Source: Ottelia alismoides
Lineage: Eukaryota > Streptophyta > Magnoliopsida > Alismatales > Hydrocharitaceae
Direction of reading: 5' to 3'
DNA: 64,000 nt
NCBI GenBank assembly: GCA_037367405.1
Contig: JAZKJV010006036.1
Location: forward strand, 1-64,000
A program made the position numbers and the translations under genes. The notes under the pieces were generated by a model. It saw only the letters and a program-made list of their open reading frames with translations, was not told where the DNA came from and made no database searches. Positions 34,101-45,904 of the stretch are shown here, piece after piece; positions within the stretch are counted from its first letter, which is position 1; each line of letters begins with the position of its first letter.

Positions 34101-34472
34101 TTGAGATGAGATGACCCCACTCATTTTCTCCATTATTTACTATCATTTTGTTCTTAATAGTTATTTATTTACAAGTGTTATATCATATTCTTACTACTAG
34201 TAACTATTTTTAGAAGAAAAAAACTTGAATTTATAAAAAACAATTGTATTATTACTCGAATTACTAGTGTTCCTTTTATTCTTACTAGTGACCATTTCTT
34301 GTGAATCTAAGGTTTTCTTTATATGAAAATAGTTACTAATAACAACTGTAAGTATATGATATAACAACTGTAAGTAAATAAGCATTAAACTCAAAATGAT
34401 AGAAAATATTGGTAAAATATGAGTGGGCTCATCTCATCTCGAATGGACATAGGGCCCATTGGATAAGTCCCC
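34099..34472. mobile_element. Second foldback MITE family, copy 1
   Basis: Inverted arms with TTGAGATGAGATGA..CCCACTC and GAGTGGGCTCATCTCATCTC. Its left terminus is missing; instead a left arm of the preceding MITE family is fused to it at about 34099-34102. The right flank is TATATATA. Confidence 0.75.
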
Positions 34473-34480
34473 TATATATA

Positions 34481-34877
34481 GGGAGATTATCCAATGAACC
34501 CTATGCCCATTTGAGATGAGATGAGCCCACTCATTTTCTACCATTATTTCCTATCATTTTGTTCTTAATAGTTATTTATTTACAAGTGTTATATTATATT
34601 CTTACTACTAGTAACTATTTTCAGAAGAAAAAAACTTGAATTCATACAAAATAATTGTATTATTACTCGAATTACTAGTGTCCTTTTTATTCTTACTAAT
34701 GACCATTTCCTGTAAATCTAAGGTTTTCTTTATATGAAAATAGTTACTAATAGTAAGAATATGATATAACAACTGTAAGTAAATAAGCATTAAACTCAAA
34801 ATGATGGAAAATATTGGTAAAATATGAGTGGGTTCATCTCATCTCGAATGGGCATAGGGCCCATTGGATAAGTCCCC
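34481..34877. mobile_element. Second foldback MITE family, copy 2
   Basis: Complete 397-bp unit, arms GGGAGATTATCCAATGAACC and GGCCCATTGGATAAGTCCCC, flanked on both sides by TATATATA (34473-34480 and 34878-34885). It is highly similar to copy 1. Non-coding. Confidence 0.8.
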
Positions 34878-34885
34878 TATATATA

Positions 34886-35496
34886 CACATACATACATAC
34901 ACTTTTTGTATGTGTGTTGTATATAAGTCTTGTTTATCTGTCGTGCTGAACACCTGCTGGGGACTGGCTTTGCAAGATTGGGATCTACCTCTAATACCAA
35001 ACTCCTCCCATGTTAAAGATGACACATGTTACTTTTTAATTGCTTATTGTTAACAACTGTGTGGGTCGGGTGCATGTCTAAATATGCGCTTCGTACGCAC
35101 ATTCAATTGATGTCGCTTAACAATCTGACTAGGATCAAGGACTTGAAAGGACTTTCAAATTCGTAAATAAGAAAAATTAGAGATACTCTTCAGGCCACCG
35201 TGGGGAGAATATGGACATGTGGCTGCTGTGGCACTACCATTTGATGGATTAGAGCCTCAGATTAGCTACCTCCGTTTTTAGAAGCTTTAATACTAATTCA
35301 ACTGATGTAATGTCACATAAATAAACACACACTAACAATTTTTTAGTGTTTTTGTCTTTTCTTCTTTCTTAGACTCGGTGGAAAGGCGTGTCTACGCCCA
35401 GACCTGATTGTGACTAAACCCTTGTACTCGTCACATCATCCCCGGCTCCTGGCAGTGACAGTAGGAGAGATCGTCTGCCACATTTATGTTCTTAAG
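34886..35496. other. No gene recognised
   Basis: Starts with a short (ACAT)n run at 34886-34902. The remaining sequence is of mixed composition without a supported gene. Confidence 0.35.
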
Positions 35497-36215
35497 TGAC
35501 CGTTTGGTTGGCAAGTTATCCTAAGGTGGATAACCTGTTTTTTTGGGAGCGTGTTTAGTTGGTGGGTTAAGGGTTGGGAGGGTTTGTATGATGTGATTGC
35601 ATTGGAATTTGAAAAACTTGGTAGTTATTATGGTATGATTGTATTGAAATTTGAAAAAGTGGGTGGTTGTTGTGATGTGATTGTATTGAAGTTTGGAATA
35701 GTGAGTAGAAGTTGAGTATTTTATGATTTGTAGATGATATGATGGTATAATATATATTTTTTTGATGGGAAGGGAGTGGGCCCCACTAGTGGGTTAAAAG
35801 GGAGGGTTTTGGGGGGTTACCCACCCAAAGTGGGGGGTAACCCCCCAACCTAACATGGCCTTAGGGTGCGTTTGGTACGCATGTTATGACGGGTTAAACT
35901 AGTAGATGATAATCCATTTTTGTGTTTTGGTGTTTGGATAGAGGGTTAAACTGGGGTTGGGTTAGAAGTGGGTTTGTTATGATAAGATTGTATTGAAGTT
36001 TGAAAAAGTGAGTAGTTATTGTGATGTGATTGTATTAAAGTTTGGAAAAGTGAATAGAATTGGAGCAGTTTATAACTTTTATATAATACAATGGTATAAT
36101 ATATTATTTTTTGATGGAATTAATTATGGAGAATTGAATTATTTATTTTTTTAAAAATAAAGTGAGACCCACGCATGAAAGAAGATGAGTGGGTTGGGGG
36201 GGGGGGGGGACGACC
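35497..36215. mobile_element. Two related MITE-like copies
   Basis: CGTTTGGTTGG-type ends recur at 35504, 35553 and 35870. Both halves contain GATTGTATTGAAGTTTG and GTGATGTGATTGTATT blocks and a TATAATATAT stretch. They look like adjacent or nested copies of one non-autonomous family. Exact ends are not certain. G-runs occur at 36197-36209. Confidence 0.5.
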
Positions 36216-36359
36216 CCTTAGGGGTGTTCACGGTAATCGGATTAGACAAATATCTGTATGTGGTTAACCTTTATTATTGGGTATTTGTTCACATAAACCC
36301 AATTCGGGTATCCGTCATTTTTGAGGCACCTTTTGGATTGGTGGGAATTCTCTGGATCG

Positions 36360-36512
36360 ATCGGGTTTTCCAGTATGCTGAGCCAGACAATGCAAACGTG
36401 CAAACCAAGTGGAGGTTCAAGGGGGGGGGGGGGGGGTTGGGACCCTGGTACGGTTTTCCAGTATGTCGAGCCAGGCAACACAAGCGTGTAAATCAAGTGG
36501 AGGTTAAAGGTG
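36360..36512 (+). repeat. About 62-bp direct duplication around a G16 run
   Basis: GGTTTTCCAGTATGCTGAGC and GGTTTTCCAGTATGTCGAGC begin two similar segments, separated by a G16 homopolymer at 36421-36436. Confidence 0.7.
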
Positions 36513-36593
36513 GGTTTCCGATATGAGTGCGGATCTCTGCTGCAGTGCTGTAGTGCTGTAATGAGTGCATTACAACACTACATCGTATACATG

Positions 36594-36773
36594 GGGCCTG
36601 TTTGGTTGCTGGGTTGGACTGGGTTGGGTTGGGGTACACCGGTGTTCCTCTCCTTCCAACCCCCTTCCAACCCTTTCAATTCTCCTCACAGTTTACTATT
36701 CACAGGGGTAGAGTTTACTATTCACGGGGGTACCGCAAGCCAACCCAACCCAGTCTAGCAACCAAACAGGCCC
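36594..36773. mobile_element. Tourist-like MITE, about 180 bp
   Basis: Ends GGGCCTGTTTGGTTGCTGGG and CTAGCAACCAAACAGGCCC; interior with TTTACTATTCAC repeats also present in the NLR MITE. Part of the right end (CCAACCCAGTCTAGCAACCAA) is repeated at 36845-36866. The CATG/ATGG flanks leave the boundary uncertain. Confidence 0.7.
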
Positions 36774-36889
36774 ATGGGTTCCGGGTACGTCCTGGTGGGC
36801 CTTACAGGGGCTTCATCTGTCTCGTCCGGGTACGTCCTGGTGGTGCCAACCCAGTCTAGCAACCAAGTCTATGCTCGGGCGAAGGCTTG

Positions 36890-37774
36890 AGCTGCATCGC
36901 CCCGTGAGTCTGGTTTCAATTTTTTTTGAAAAACCTTCTCGCCCGGTCCTACTCGCTCCGATCGTTCTCCTTGTCCTCGCCCCTACTCCGAGTAGGTCCT
37001 AGACAATGACTAGCACGGGTTCGACGACTTGAAGGTTCCTTCTTCGGCGACGGCAACAAAGCCCTAGGGTTCTACATTGGCTTGGCACCTCGATCCTCTT
37101 GGGTTGCTCCAACGAAATCTGAGCACGAAACCCTCTGTGGATCGTCTCCGGCGATTCTCGTCTTGCTCAGGCCCCCCTCTCAATTACGTGATCATTTCCG
37201 GCGATTCTTGTTTTGTTCTTGTATACGGTCTTGTTTCGGCTTTACATTTTTATGAATCTCTCCTGATCAATGAGCTCGATTGGTGTCTGTTGCTTTGTTT
37301 TGAGGCTATCACAATTGAAATAGACAATAAAATTAGCTTTTCGAGGTTGAGTTGATGGCTTTGTGTTGGCCCGAGAGCTGAATATAAGTATATAATGACA
37401 AGAACAGTTTATGACATTTAAGTAAATATAGAATCCTGAATGAATAATAGATGCACATATGCTGGAGCGTGTGAATAAGGGATACTATCTTCAAGATATA
37501 CATACAGATTTCTTGGACTTGAGATTACAATTGAACATGTTACTTTAGATTTATGTATCCATGAAAGTTTAGTGTAAGAGAAGTAAAGATTGGTTGCTTG
37601 GATTCTTGAGGTCTCAAGATCAAGATCTGATTTCAGAAAATTGGAAATCTATAATTGAAACAGTACTGACGAAATTGGAGTCCAAGTTCTGGGATTTTTC
37701 TATGTTCTAGATTATATTTTCTCCCTGAAGACGAAGACACATCCTGATTAATGTTGCTATTGTGGCTTATGCAG
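36890..37774 (+). other. Possible 5' untranslated exon and first intron of a host gene
   Basis: A GC-richer, CT-rich leader-like stretch (36940-37200, with CAACAAAGCCCTAGGGTT) is followed by T-rich sequence and a splice-acceptor-like GCTTATGCAG just before 37775. No open frame with a recognisable product was found. The reading as gene leader rests on composition only. Confidence 0.35.
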
Positions 37775-37846
37775 GGATCTTGTCAATCCCAACTTATCTG
37801 GACAGCTTGTTCTCGACCTCGGCAAGCCAGAACATATGCATTATCA
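37775..37846 (+). CDS. Exon-like segment of an unrecognised gene
   Basis: 72 bp between a good acceptor (TTATGCAG) and donor (GTGAGTTT). One frame reads DLVNPNLSGQLVLDLGKPE, then HMHY, with one base before and two after. The composition and splice sites look like a genuine exon, but I do not recognise the family. The next exon-like piece found downstream (52715-52867) is not in the matching phase, so at least one exon would be missing if they belong together. Confidence 0.4.
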
Positions 37847-38689
37847 GTGAGTTTTGACTTTTTGAGTGCAGATTTTTGTGGTAGTAATGATCCACGGGTA
37901 CCCATTATCCATTTAAATAATTTGGGTACCCATTAGAACGGATATCCGTTGGAATAGGTTGGGTCAACCCGTTGATCCAGTAGTGATGGGTCGGGCGGGT
38001 CATGGTTGAACAGGTCGGGGACATATCCCTCTCTCTCTATGTATAAAGGTGGTTTTGACGTCTCTAATAATTATATGTCTAGGAGTGGATAACCCCATTA
38101 TATATTTTTTGGAAGTGAAAAGTGGACGCTTCGCTCAGATGGCTTTTGCCTCACGGTTCCTCATTACCAAAAGGTTAGGCAAATGACATCCTATGAGTTT
38201 TGAATTTTCTCTTTTTAGAAACTACATGGTTGTTTCTCCTGCAGTTCTTGCTTTATTCCCTCTGTATCTTGTGTACCATTGGAATAGCGTTGATGTATAC
38301 AGTTTTCAAAAGCTAATCAAGTTTGTTAAAAAATCTTGAGACAACTTATATGCGATGCTCCTGAACTGCAATAGATATTTTTTCACTGTGTGATTGAGTC
38401 AGCGGTTAAGAAAGCGGGTCAAGTATTTCTCTTCCGAGTAAAGAAGTTGGATAATTGGTAGCCGATAAGACAACGACAGAGGGGTATATGCTGCTGATCA
38501 TATTTTCATAGAGAATGAGAGAGGGGTATATGTAGGTATCTTGACTGGAAGGTTGATTATTTAGTGCTTATGAGAAGACATAATTCCGAATGTTCGTGGG
38601 GATGGCCATTTACCCTGTTTTCCCTAACAGTAATAGAGGACCGATTACTATTTTAGATAGGAAAGTCTAGCAAATCTAAGACTATAAGC
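37847..38689. other. No gene; intron-like or transposon remnants
   Basis: GGGTACCCATTA and inverse-like words (37895-38010) and GGGTCGGGCGGGTC resemble degraded hAT-type ends. Nothing else is supported. Confidence 0.35.
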
Positions 38690-39625
38690 CTCATCATAGC
38701 CCTTCTATGCACTTCATTCTGTGTCATTCACATCTCTACAACTATATCTCTATGAGAAAAATATCTCTATTATCTTGACATTCCCTCTGATTCCGTGTTT
38801 GTTGGTTCTGCATCTATTTCCACTGCTTTGTTCCTTTGGTATCTTCGTCTTGGACATCTTTTTGCCAAAGCCCTCTCCATGACCTTGAACTCCCTGCTCT
38901 GAACCCATTTGAGTGTGAGGCGTGTGAGTTGGAAAACATCATCGAGCATTCTTTCTTGCTCGTACTGAGTCGCTCATAACTTCTCTCTTTGCTTTGGTCC
39001 ATTGTGATATTCGGGATCCCTGCTGGTACATACTATGAGTGACCATAGATATTTTGTTGTTTTTGTGGATTAGTGTATATCTTCTTAGATTTATCTTGTA
39101 AAGGAATGTTCAAAGATTAATAAAATTATCAAAACTCTCTTTTAGTTTATCAAAACGTCATTTTCTACCTGTGTTCAGATTATGTGGAATGATAATGCTC
39201 TTGATTTTGCCCAACATGATTTGGTATCCTTCTTTGCCTCTCAAGGGACTCTTCATCAGACTTCATGTTCGTATACCTCTAAGCAAAATGGGGTAGCGAA
39301 AAGGAAATTTTGGCATCTTCTTGATATTTAACATCTTTACTCACTCACATGAAGGTTCCAAATACCTACTGGGAGGTTTCCATTCCAACAACCACCCATA
39401 TCGTAAATAGGGTTCCATCATCTGTCTTGAAGGGAGATACTCCTTTCTCCGTATTATATCCCATTGAGACACCTTTCTCGTTGCCACTTAGAATTTTTGG
39501 GTGTTTTGCCTTTGTCCATGACTTTCACACTGTCCACAAATACTCATATAGGGCTATCAAGTGTGTTTTCCTTATGTACTCCCGTACTCAAAAGGGTTAT
39601 AGGTATTATGATCCAATTGGTCATC
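38690..39625 (+). pseudogene. Ty1/copia GAG-pre-integrase and integrase remnant
   Basis: Readable pieces in shifting frames: LWYLRLGH (pre-integrase zinc region, near 38830), SYTSKQNGVAKRK (integrase core end, near 39270), then an open 107-codon part from 39349 with NRVPSSVLKGDTPF, FGCFAFVH and YSRTQKGYRYYDP. Stops and frameshifts are scattered, so it is dead. It is the left half of one copia copy whose right half resumes at about 41573. The 5' LTR and gag were not found. Confidence 0.85.
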
Positions 39626-41567
39626 TGATGAATGCTCATTCATTCACCTTTATTCCTTTATTTTGTCTTTAAATCCCTAGATGAATACATATAAATACGT
39701 CTAACTTGTACAAATTAACACACTGACTGTCATCTGTAAAAGTGCATAAATGAATAAAGAAAAGAAAAGTAAAATAAAGGAAGTATTGTTAATACTGACT
39801 GACCTTAAGCCCCAAGATCAGGTCAACATTGACTTGGTCGACAAGGAATAAAGTTGGGGGAGATAGGGCCAATTAACTGAACAAATACACATACAAACCC
39901 CAATTCAATAACTCAATAAATAACCATTTCTACCCTATTTTATTTTCCTTTATATGCATCTTAAATAATAAACTGTCAATATGAAACTTGTATATAAAAA
40001 TACAAAGAAAAATATTAAATTAATTACACACAAAAATAATGCACAATGAACTTGGGACACACAGATGAGAAAGCTGCAGACCAAATTTCACAGACCCATA
40101 TCATCTCCATATGAACTCAAAATGAACCAAACTCACATTTATTGTTCTTAAAATTAAATTATCTATTTAATGAAGATGGTTTCATTGAAAATGGAGTTAA
40201 GATACAAAAGTTGACTTTCTGGGACCCCATTTTATTATATACTTAATTATTTTATTCATTTTAGTTACTTTTTATGTTTTTACTTTTGTTATATTTTTAA
40301 ATAAGAGTTCAATGGGGCTGCCCCTTGGGGGGAGCTAACTTGGCTCCCCCCAAGCAATTTTGCCCATTTATTATTTTTTTTTTGAAATTTTTTTCATGAA
40401 TATTCATCATTATATCCCTATATTATGCTATTCAAATTTCATGCGAAACAGTGTCTCCTACGGCCTCCATCCAGACAGTCGATTTTTAACGGTAACAAAA
40501 TTGCTAAAAATGACCTTTCTGGATGGAGGTCGTGGGAGTCTCTGTTTCGCGTGAAATTTGAATGACATAATATAGGGATATATTGATGAAAATCCTCAGA
40601 AGAAATTTTCAAAAAAAACAGGCAAAATAACGCGGGGGGGGGGGGGGGGGGGCTAAGTTAGCTATCCCTAAGGGGGCAACCCCATTTTATCCTTTAAATA
40701 ATGGAAAATATTATTTAAAGTATATTAAAAATATAAACATGAAATAAAATCATTAAAATACATTTAAAATAAATTATATATTAAAATATATAGGTATATT
40801 ATATCTATATTATAAACACTTCTATTTATTTAAGTGCATAATTAAAGTCAAAAAATTACCATTAAAGATGTAAATATATTATATGTATAAAATATGTATA
40901 TATAATAGTAAAATCAAAAAATACAAAATACAAATTAATCAGACAAAACATAGGTAAATATACCTCTAAGTATACTTGTAAATATTAACACCTAATTAAT
41001 AAGGTTGTAAAAATAAATAAAAATCACCAAAAAATAATATATAAATTAGAAACATTTTCCATATTTTGAATTTTAATTGATAAAATCATTTAATATTTAT
41101 TATTGAGTTAATAAGACATTTTCTCCCTGTTTTTTCCTCGTGATGTCTGACGTGGACCGATGAGGAGTCTTTCGTTGACCTCAGCTCAGCTTCCCCTCCT
41201 GGAGCCACATGCCTGTTAGACCTATCTTCTTCCTCTTTTCCTCCCTTTTTCCCATACAATCCAATGATCAAAATGCATTGAGCTATGAACGAAAGTTGTC
41301 GATTGGATGTTCATGTTTCACTTCCTAAAATCAGATTCCATCGATCTTCATCGATCTAGGCGAGATCCTCGTTGGAAGACCCCCTCTCACCTCTGCTATA
41401 AAAATACTTTCCAGGATTTAATTCGAGTTTAATCCCTCATCGCATACTATAATCCTTAGGATTGAAGCTTTGGAGCATTTATCTCATGACTGGAGAAGGA
41501 TTCCATTGATATAAGGTAGGGAGAATGTGTGTCTGAGGCGATTCAATCATCTCCGACAATCGTTGTG
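39626..41567 (+). mobile_element. Solo Athila-type LTR inserted in the copia copy
   Basis: Starts TGATGAATGCTCATTCATTC, matching LTR A. Middle blocks match LTR B (GATCAGGTCAACATTGACTT near 39817). TATA box TATAAAAATA at 41397-41406. It is flanked by TCATC (39621-39625 and 41568-41572); joining the flanks with one copy keeps the copia frame through DPIGH. The right end could also be placed 6 bp later on the homologous ATCA, so the 3' limit is uncertain. A MITE at 40305-40692 sits inside. Single LTR without internal part implies LTR-LTR recombination. Confidence 0.75.
40305..40692. mobile_element. Palindromic MITE with 9-bp TSD (array family)
   Basis: 388 bp, same family as the 30.1-34.1 kb array: CAATGGGGCTGCCCC left end, GGCAACCCCATTTTATCC right end, CTCCTACGGCCTCCATCC in the left half and its inverse in the right. 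Flanked by TTTAAATAA at 40296-40304 and 40693-40701, a 9-bp duplication typical of Mutator elements. The right arm holds a G19 homopolymer (40634-40652). Confidence 0.85.
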
Positions 41568-41572
41568 TCATC

Positions 41573-43420
41573 ACTACATTTTGGCTTATGTTACTTTCTT
41601 TGAACTGGTCATGTACTTTACATGGCCAGTCAGTGACATCCCCTTAGAACTACCACCATCATTGATTGTTACTAAATGAAAACACACTACTTTGTCTGAT
41701 TTTGTACCTTTGCATGTTCCTTATTTGTAGGATTATATGTCTTCTTCGAGTGCTCTCACCATTGATGCACCAGATGCTTCCAAGGACCTCTCTATAGCTT
41801 TGCGGAAGTAAAAAAGGTAATATACATTTCATCCTATGTCACATTTTACTTCTACTTATGGTTTATCTAGTTGTGACAAGATATTTACAGACACTCTAAT
41901 GGCTATTTCTGTTTCTCGAGATCATCATAGTGCATTGCAAGACCATGGCTGGCAAAAAGCCATGGATGAGGAGAGGGGCACACTCACATCCATGGGCACG
42001 TGGGATCTTGTGCCGTGTCCCCCAATAGTCAAACTTGTGGCATGCAGATGGGTCTTCATGGCCAAACAATCATCTAATGGCTCTATTAATAGATAGAAAG
42101 CTCGACTTATAGCTAAATGCTTCACATAAACCTGTGGTGTGGATTACTTTGAGACCTTTTCTCCAGTAGTTGAGATGGGATCTAAACACATCATTTTCTC
42201 TATTACTACTAACAAGAACTGACCTATCTTTTAGCTAGATGTGAAGAATGATGGATGAGGTTTATATGATGCAACTACTAGGTTACTCAGTAGAGGGGGA
42301 ATGTGTGTGCTAACTTTGTAAGTTTATTTATGGCCTAAAGCAGAGTCCTCGGGCATGGTTTGACATGCTTACTACTGAGATCAGTTCTCTTGACTTTCAC
42401 ATGACGACATCTGACTACTCTGTCTTTGTTACACGATGGCTTATTAGTACAGTTACACTAGTTGTTTATTTTGATGATATGGTTGTCACCGGTGATGATA
42501 AAGTAGATATTTCAGAGACTAAGGCCTTCCTTCAAAGGTATTGTTGATGAAGGATCTTGGACAACTCCGCCACCTCTTTGGCATTGAGGTGATACGTACT
42601 ACATAGGGATTGCATTTCTCACAACAGAATTATTGCCTAGATATTCTTTCAGATGATGGACTACTTGGATGCAAACCATCTGCATCCCTGCAGAACTGAG
42701 GAAACACCTTATATCTATCGATCTTGAGTTTGAAGACACTACACGATATAGAAGTCTAGTGGGCAAACTGCTTTACTTTACTGTCACTAGATCGGATATA
42801 TCCTATATTGTGAACAGAGTGAACCATCACATAGAGAGACTTCTCTATAGTCATTGGCAGGATGTTTTGTTGATCTTTCGATATTTGAAGGAATCTCCTA
42901 GGCGTGGCTGTGTGGCCTCTTCTATTTGGTTGACCTTTTTAATGACACTTCTTATGTTGATTATGCTAGTTCTCCTTAGGATTGATGATTGACTACTGGA
43001 TATGCTATGTTTGTTGGTGACAATCTTGTTACATAGTGCAGTAAGAAGCAAACAATTCTTTTTAGACTAAGTGCAAAGATGGAACCAGAGCAATGCCCTA
43101 AACCACTTGTAATATGACGCGACTTCTCTTTTTTTACAGGAACTTGGACTTCATACTACTACTCTAGTCCCTTTATATTGTGACATCAAGTTTGCTACAT
43201 ATATTGTCACCAATCCATTTTTTATAAGCGAACTAAGCACATTGAAGTTGACCACCATTTCATTCGTAATGTTGTATGGGAATGAAAGTCACTACTCCTC
43301 ATATCTCCATGAACCTTCAGCTTGCAGATATATTCACAAAGGTGCTACCAAAGAAATGCCTCTCGGGAATGATTTCTAATTTGGGCATGATCGATAAATA
43401 TGCTCCAACTTGAGGCGAAG
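41573..43420 (+). pseudogene. Ty1/copia reverse transcriptase and RNase H remnant
   Basis: Continues the copia copy interrupted at 39625: VTFFE, then HGWQKAMDEE, WDLVPCPP, KQSPRAWFD, and the RT active-site version VVYFDDMVVTGDD (near 42455-42490), then MKDLGQLRHLFGIEV and RNase H pieces (LVGKLLYFTVTRSDISY, QLADIFTK-like text near 43320). Many frameshifts and stops. It ends with TTGAGGCGAAG at 43410-43420, the polypurine tract before the LTR. Confidence 0.88.
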
Positions 43421-43619
43421 TGTTAGAGTTATCATGTTATTTCTATTTATTCTTATTTCAGTCTTGTAACCACCTTCGTGGTATTTATGTAATTTTCTTT
43501 TTTTCCTCCTTTAGGGTTTCATGCTATATAAGAAACCCTAGACCCATGGAATAAGACAAGTCATTCATTATCTCATCTTTCCCCACAATACCCTTTACTC
43601 ATCTCCAGGCAATCTTGCA
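43421..43619 (+). mobile_element. 3' LTR of the copia copy (about 200 bp)
   Basis: Begins TGTTAGAGTTATCATG after the polypurine tract; contains GGTATTTATGTA, TATATAAGAAACCC (TATA box) and ends near ...ATCTTGCA. The exact 3' limit is approximate. The same family as the minus-strand LTR 53619-53801. Confidence 0.75.
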
Positions 43620-45904
43620 TGCTTGGAATGAGCTTATTTTCCACAGTCAATGATTTTATTTTTGAGCAAAGCGAGACCCTTCATTTGGTGTGATCTTCAG
43701 TATTTTGATGATTTAATATATTATACCGTTGTATGGGTCCCTTCGCAATGTTGCATCCTTTCTCTTTTTCAAAAAAGTGCCTAAGAAGTTTACATAGTTT
43801 TGACAAAAAATCTCGTTGAAGAAAATGTTTGGTGCCAAGGATGCATGTGACATCATCATTATTTATCGTAACCTTAAAAATAGATTGCGAGAATGACCTT
43901 TTCACATGTTTTGTCACCCGACAGAATGAGTGATTAGCGGTCATGCAAAAACCTAGAGTGTTGATCTCCATGCTAAGCCTGTCAATCCAGTCTCGAGGAC
44001 TATGCTTTATGCCATTTATGACCTTCCTGGGTTAGCATATATACCCCCTCACTATTGCAATAGTCAACCAACTCAATCGAAAAGTCGGTCTGACTACTAG
44101 GTGTGATGGGTGTCTGACTGAATAATTAGTAGTCAGTATATATTTGGTCCGACCAAATAATCAGTCTGATTGGCTAACCGGTCGACTAATTAGTATTTGA
44201 TTGTTGAAAGTGTTTTTTAGTTTGTATGTTCAAGGGTTTTGTTTCCTTAATATCACCAAATAAGCTAAAGATCCTTCTCAATTTCCCATGTTCAATTTTT
44301 TTAAATGGCTTCAACTACTATGATTAAATAGAAGTTACGATGAATTGTCTCTTCTTTTTTGGAATTAAACCCATCAATTAGTGCATCTGGACTTTATGCA
44401 AATGATACTTGATATATTGATCGAGTATTAGTCGTGACTCGTGCATAGCTCATGAAACATTCGATGCCTTATTCAATTAGGATCAAAATTAATATCAAAG
44501 GAACATATTTTCTCAACCTAAATCATTCATGTTGTACGTTGTTACTCATACTTAATTGAGGTCCATATCCCTATTAGGCTCCTCTCCAAAATTCACCCAG
44601 CTCGACCCACCAAACTGAAAGTGACACGATACCAGCTTGTACAAAAGGAAATCCCGTAAGAGATCAAGAGTTTATTGGAACTTAGGGATTTGGGCCTACA
44701 AATAAGGCGATATGCCTGATGATGAAGTTGAGGGCCTTAGGTGTCTTCAACCCTTTTGTTGCTATTGTCTCTTCCCATAACGAATTTCAGACCTTCATGC
44801 TGACCTTCATGTCAATTGATGGTGTTGAAGCTGTCGTTGTGTTAGATACCAATGACGCTTGTATAGGGAAATCTGATTTATGGACTTGCATTTCAAATAA
44901 GGTTGGTATCGCCAAGTTGACAACCCCTTAAAATAGAACTATGACCATTTGTACCTCCCTAGGTTGAGACCAGAAGAAATCCCCTCTCACTTCCATATGC
45001 CTATAATGGAACTTCCTTAATCTGAAGCCTATATTTGTTTGATGTTGCCTAAGCGTCATTACTGAGTTAAGAGTAATACTAAGTGAGACCATCCTTATCA
45101 GCCTCCCCTTCTTCCTTCGTCAACTTTCTATTAATATCCTTCTTAATCAGACCTTGCACTAGACCATGTTCGTATCCAACTAATAAAATATCCCTAACAA
45201 ATTTCATGACAATCACCACATGGATGAGGGCAAGGCTTCTCGCTATCCCTTCCACCACTAGACATATAGACAAAGGATCCGAAACCGTATCTCATTCTCA
45301 AGCACTGATCCCACTCCTATGTCTTCTCCCAGCTCTGCCTACGTTGAGGGCATAAAGAATTTCAGTGGTTGACTCCATTGCGTTTGAAACATGCCACTGG
45401 GTCCCTACAATTGCTGTCAAAGTACCATTCTCCCATGCAGTGAAAGTACACACTAACTCAAGCCTTTACCCTGGTTCCATCTGTCTGAAGCCCCTTATTA
45501 ACCATCTTTTTGCAACCTCCTTCCTTAGTCTTCTTCCATGACAAGCAACCTCCTCCCATGGCGGGTTTTTGTTGCCACCCCTACTCCTATCCCACCCAAC
45601 CCTTGCCGAACTCATTCTGGTTTCCCTACTGATCTCCTTACTTCCTCATTTTCTCTTTCTTATCTTCATTGATTCACGTGTATTCTCGTGTCTGTAATGT
45701 TCATGTTGCGATTTATCAATTTTTATTTTAAAGGATAATAGAACGGGTCAATTTTAGGAATTCTTCACCCGGGCTTTATGCGTCATTTCACTTAGTTTTT
45801 TGAATTACTTCAAAGTTTTTTGAGTTTTTTTTATGAAAATTGTGTGGAGATTGTGAGTTGTAGAAGCAATTTAACTTCACGAAGCATCCCTAATGACAGT
45901 TTGT
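43620..45904. other. No gene recognised; hAT-like remnant near 44.1 kb
   Basis: 44050-44225 contains repeated GACTACTAG / CTAACCGGTCGACTAATTAG words similar to 54172-54310, suggesting a hAT-type non-autonomous family. Open frames elsewhere (44719-44931, 45083-45355) have no recognisable domain. Confidence 0.35.

Noticed and set aside
34834..35053. Short open frames after the MITE array
   Set aside because: They overlap MITE ends and an ACAT microsatellite and have no recognisable content.
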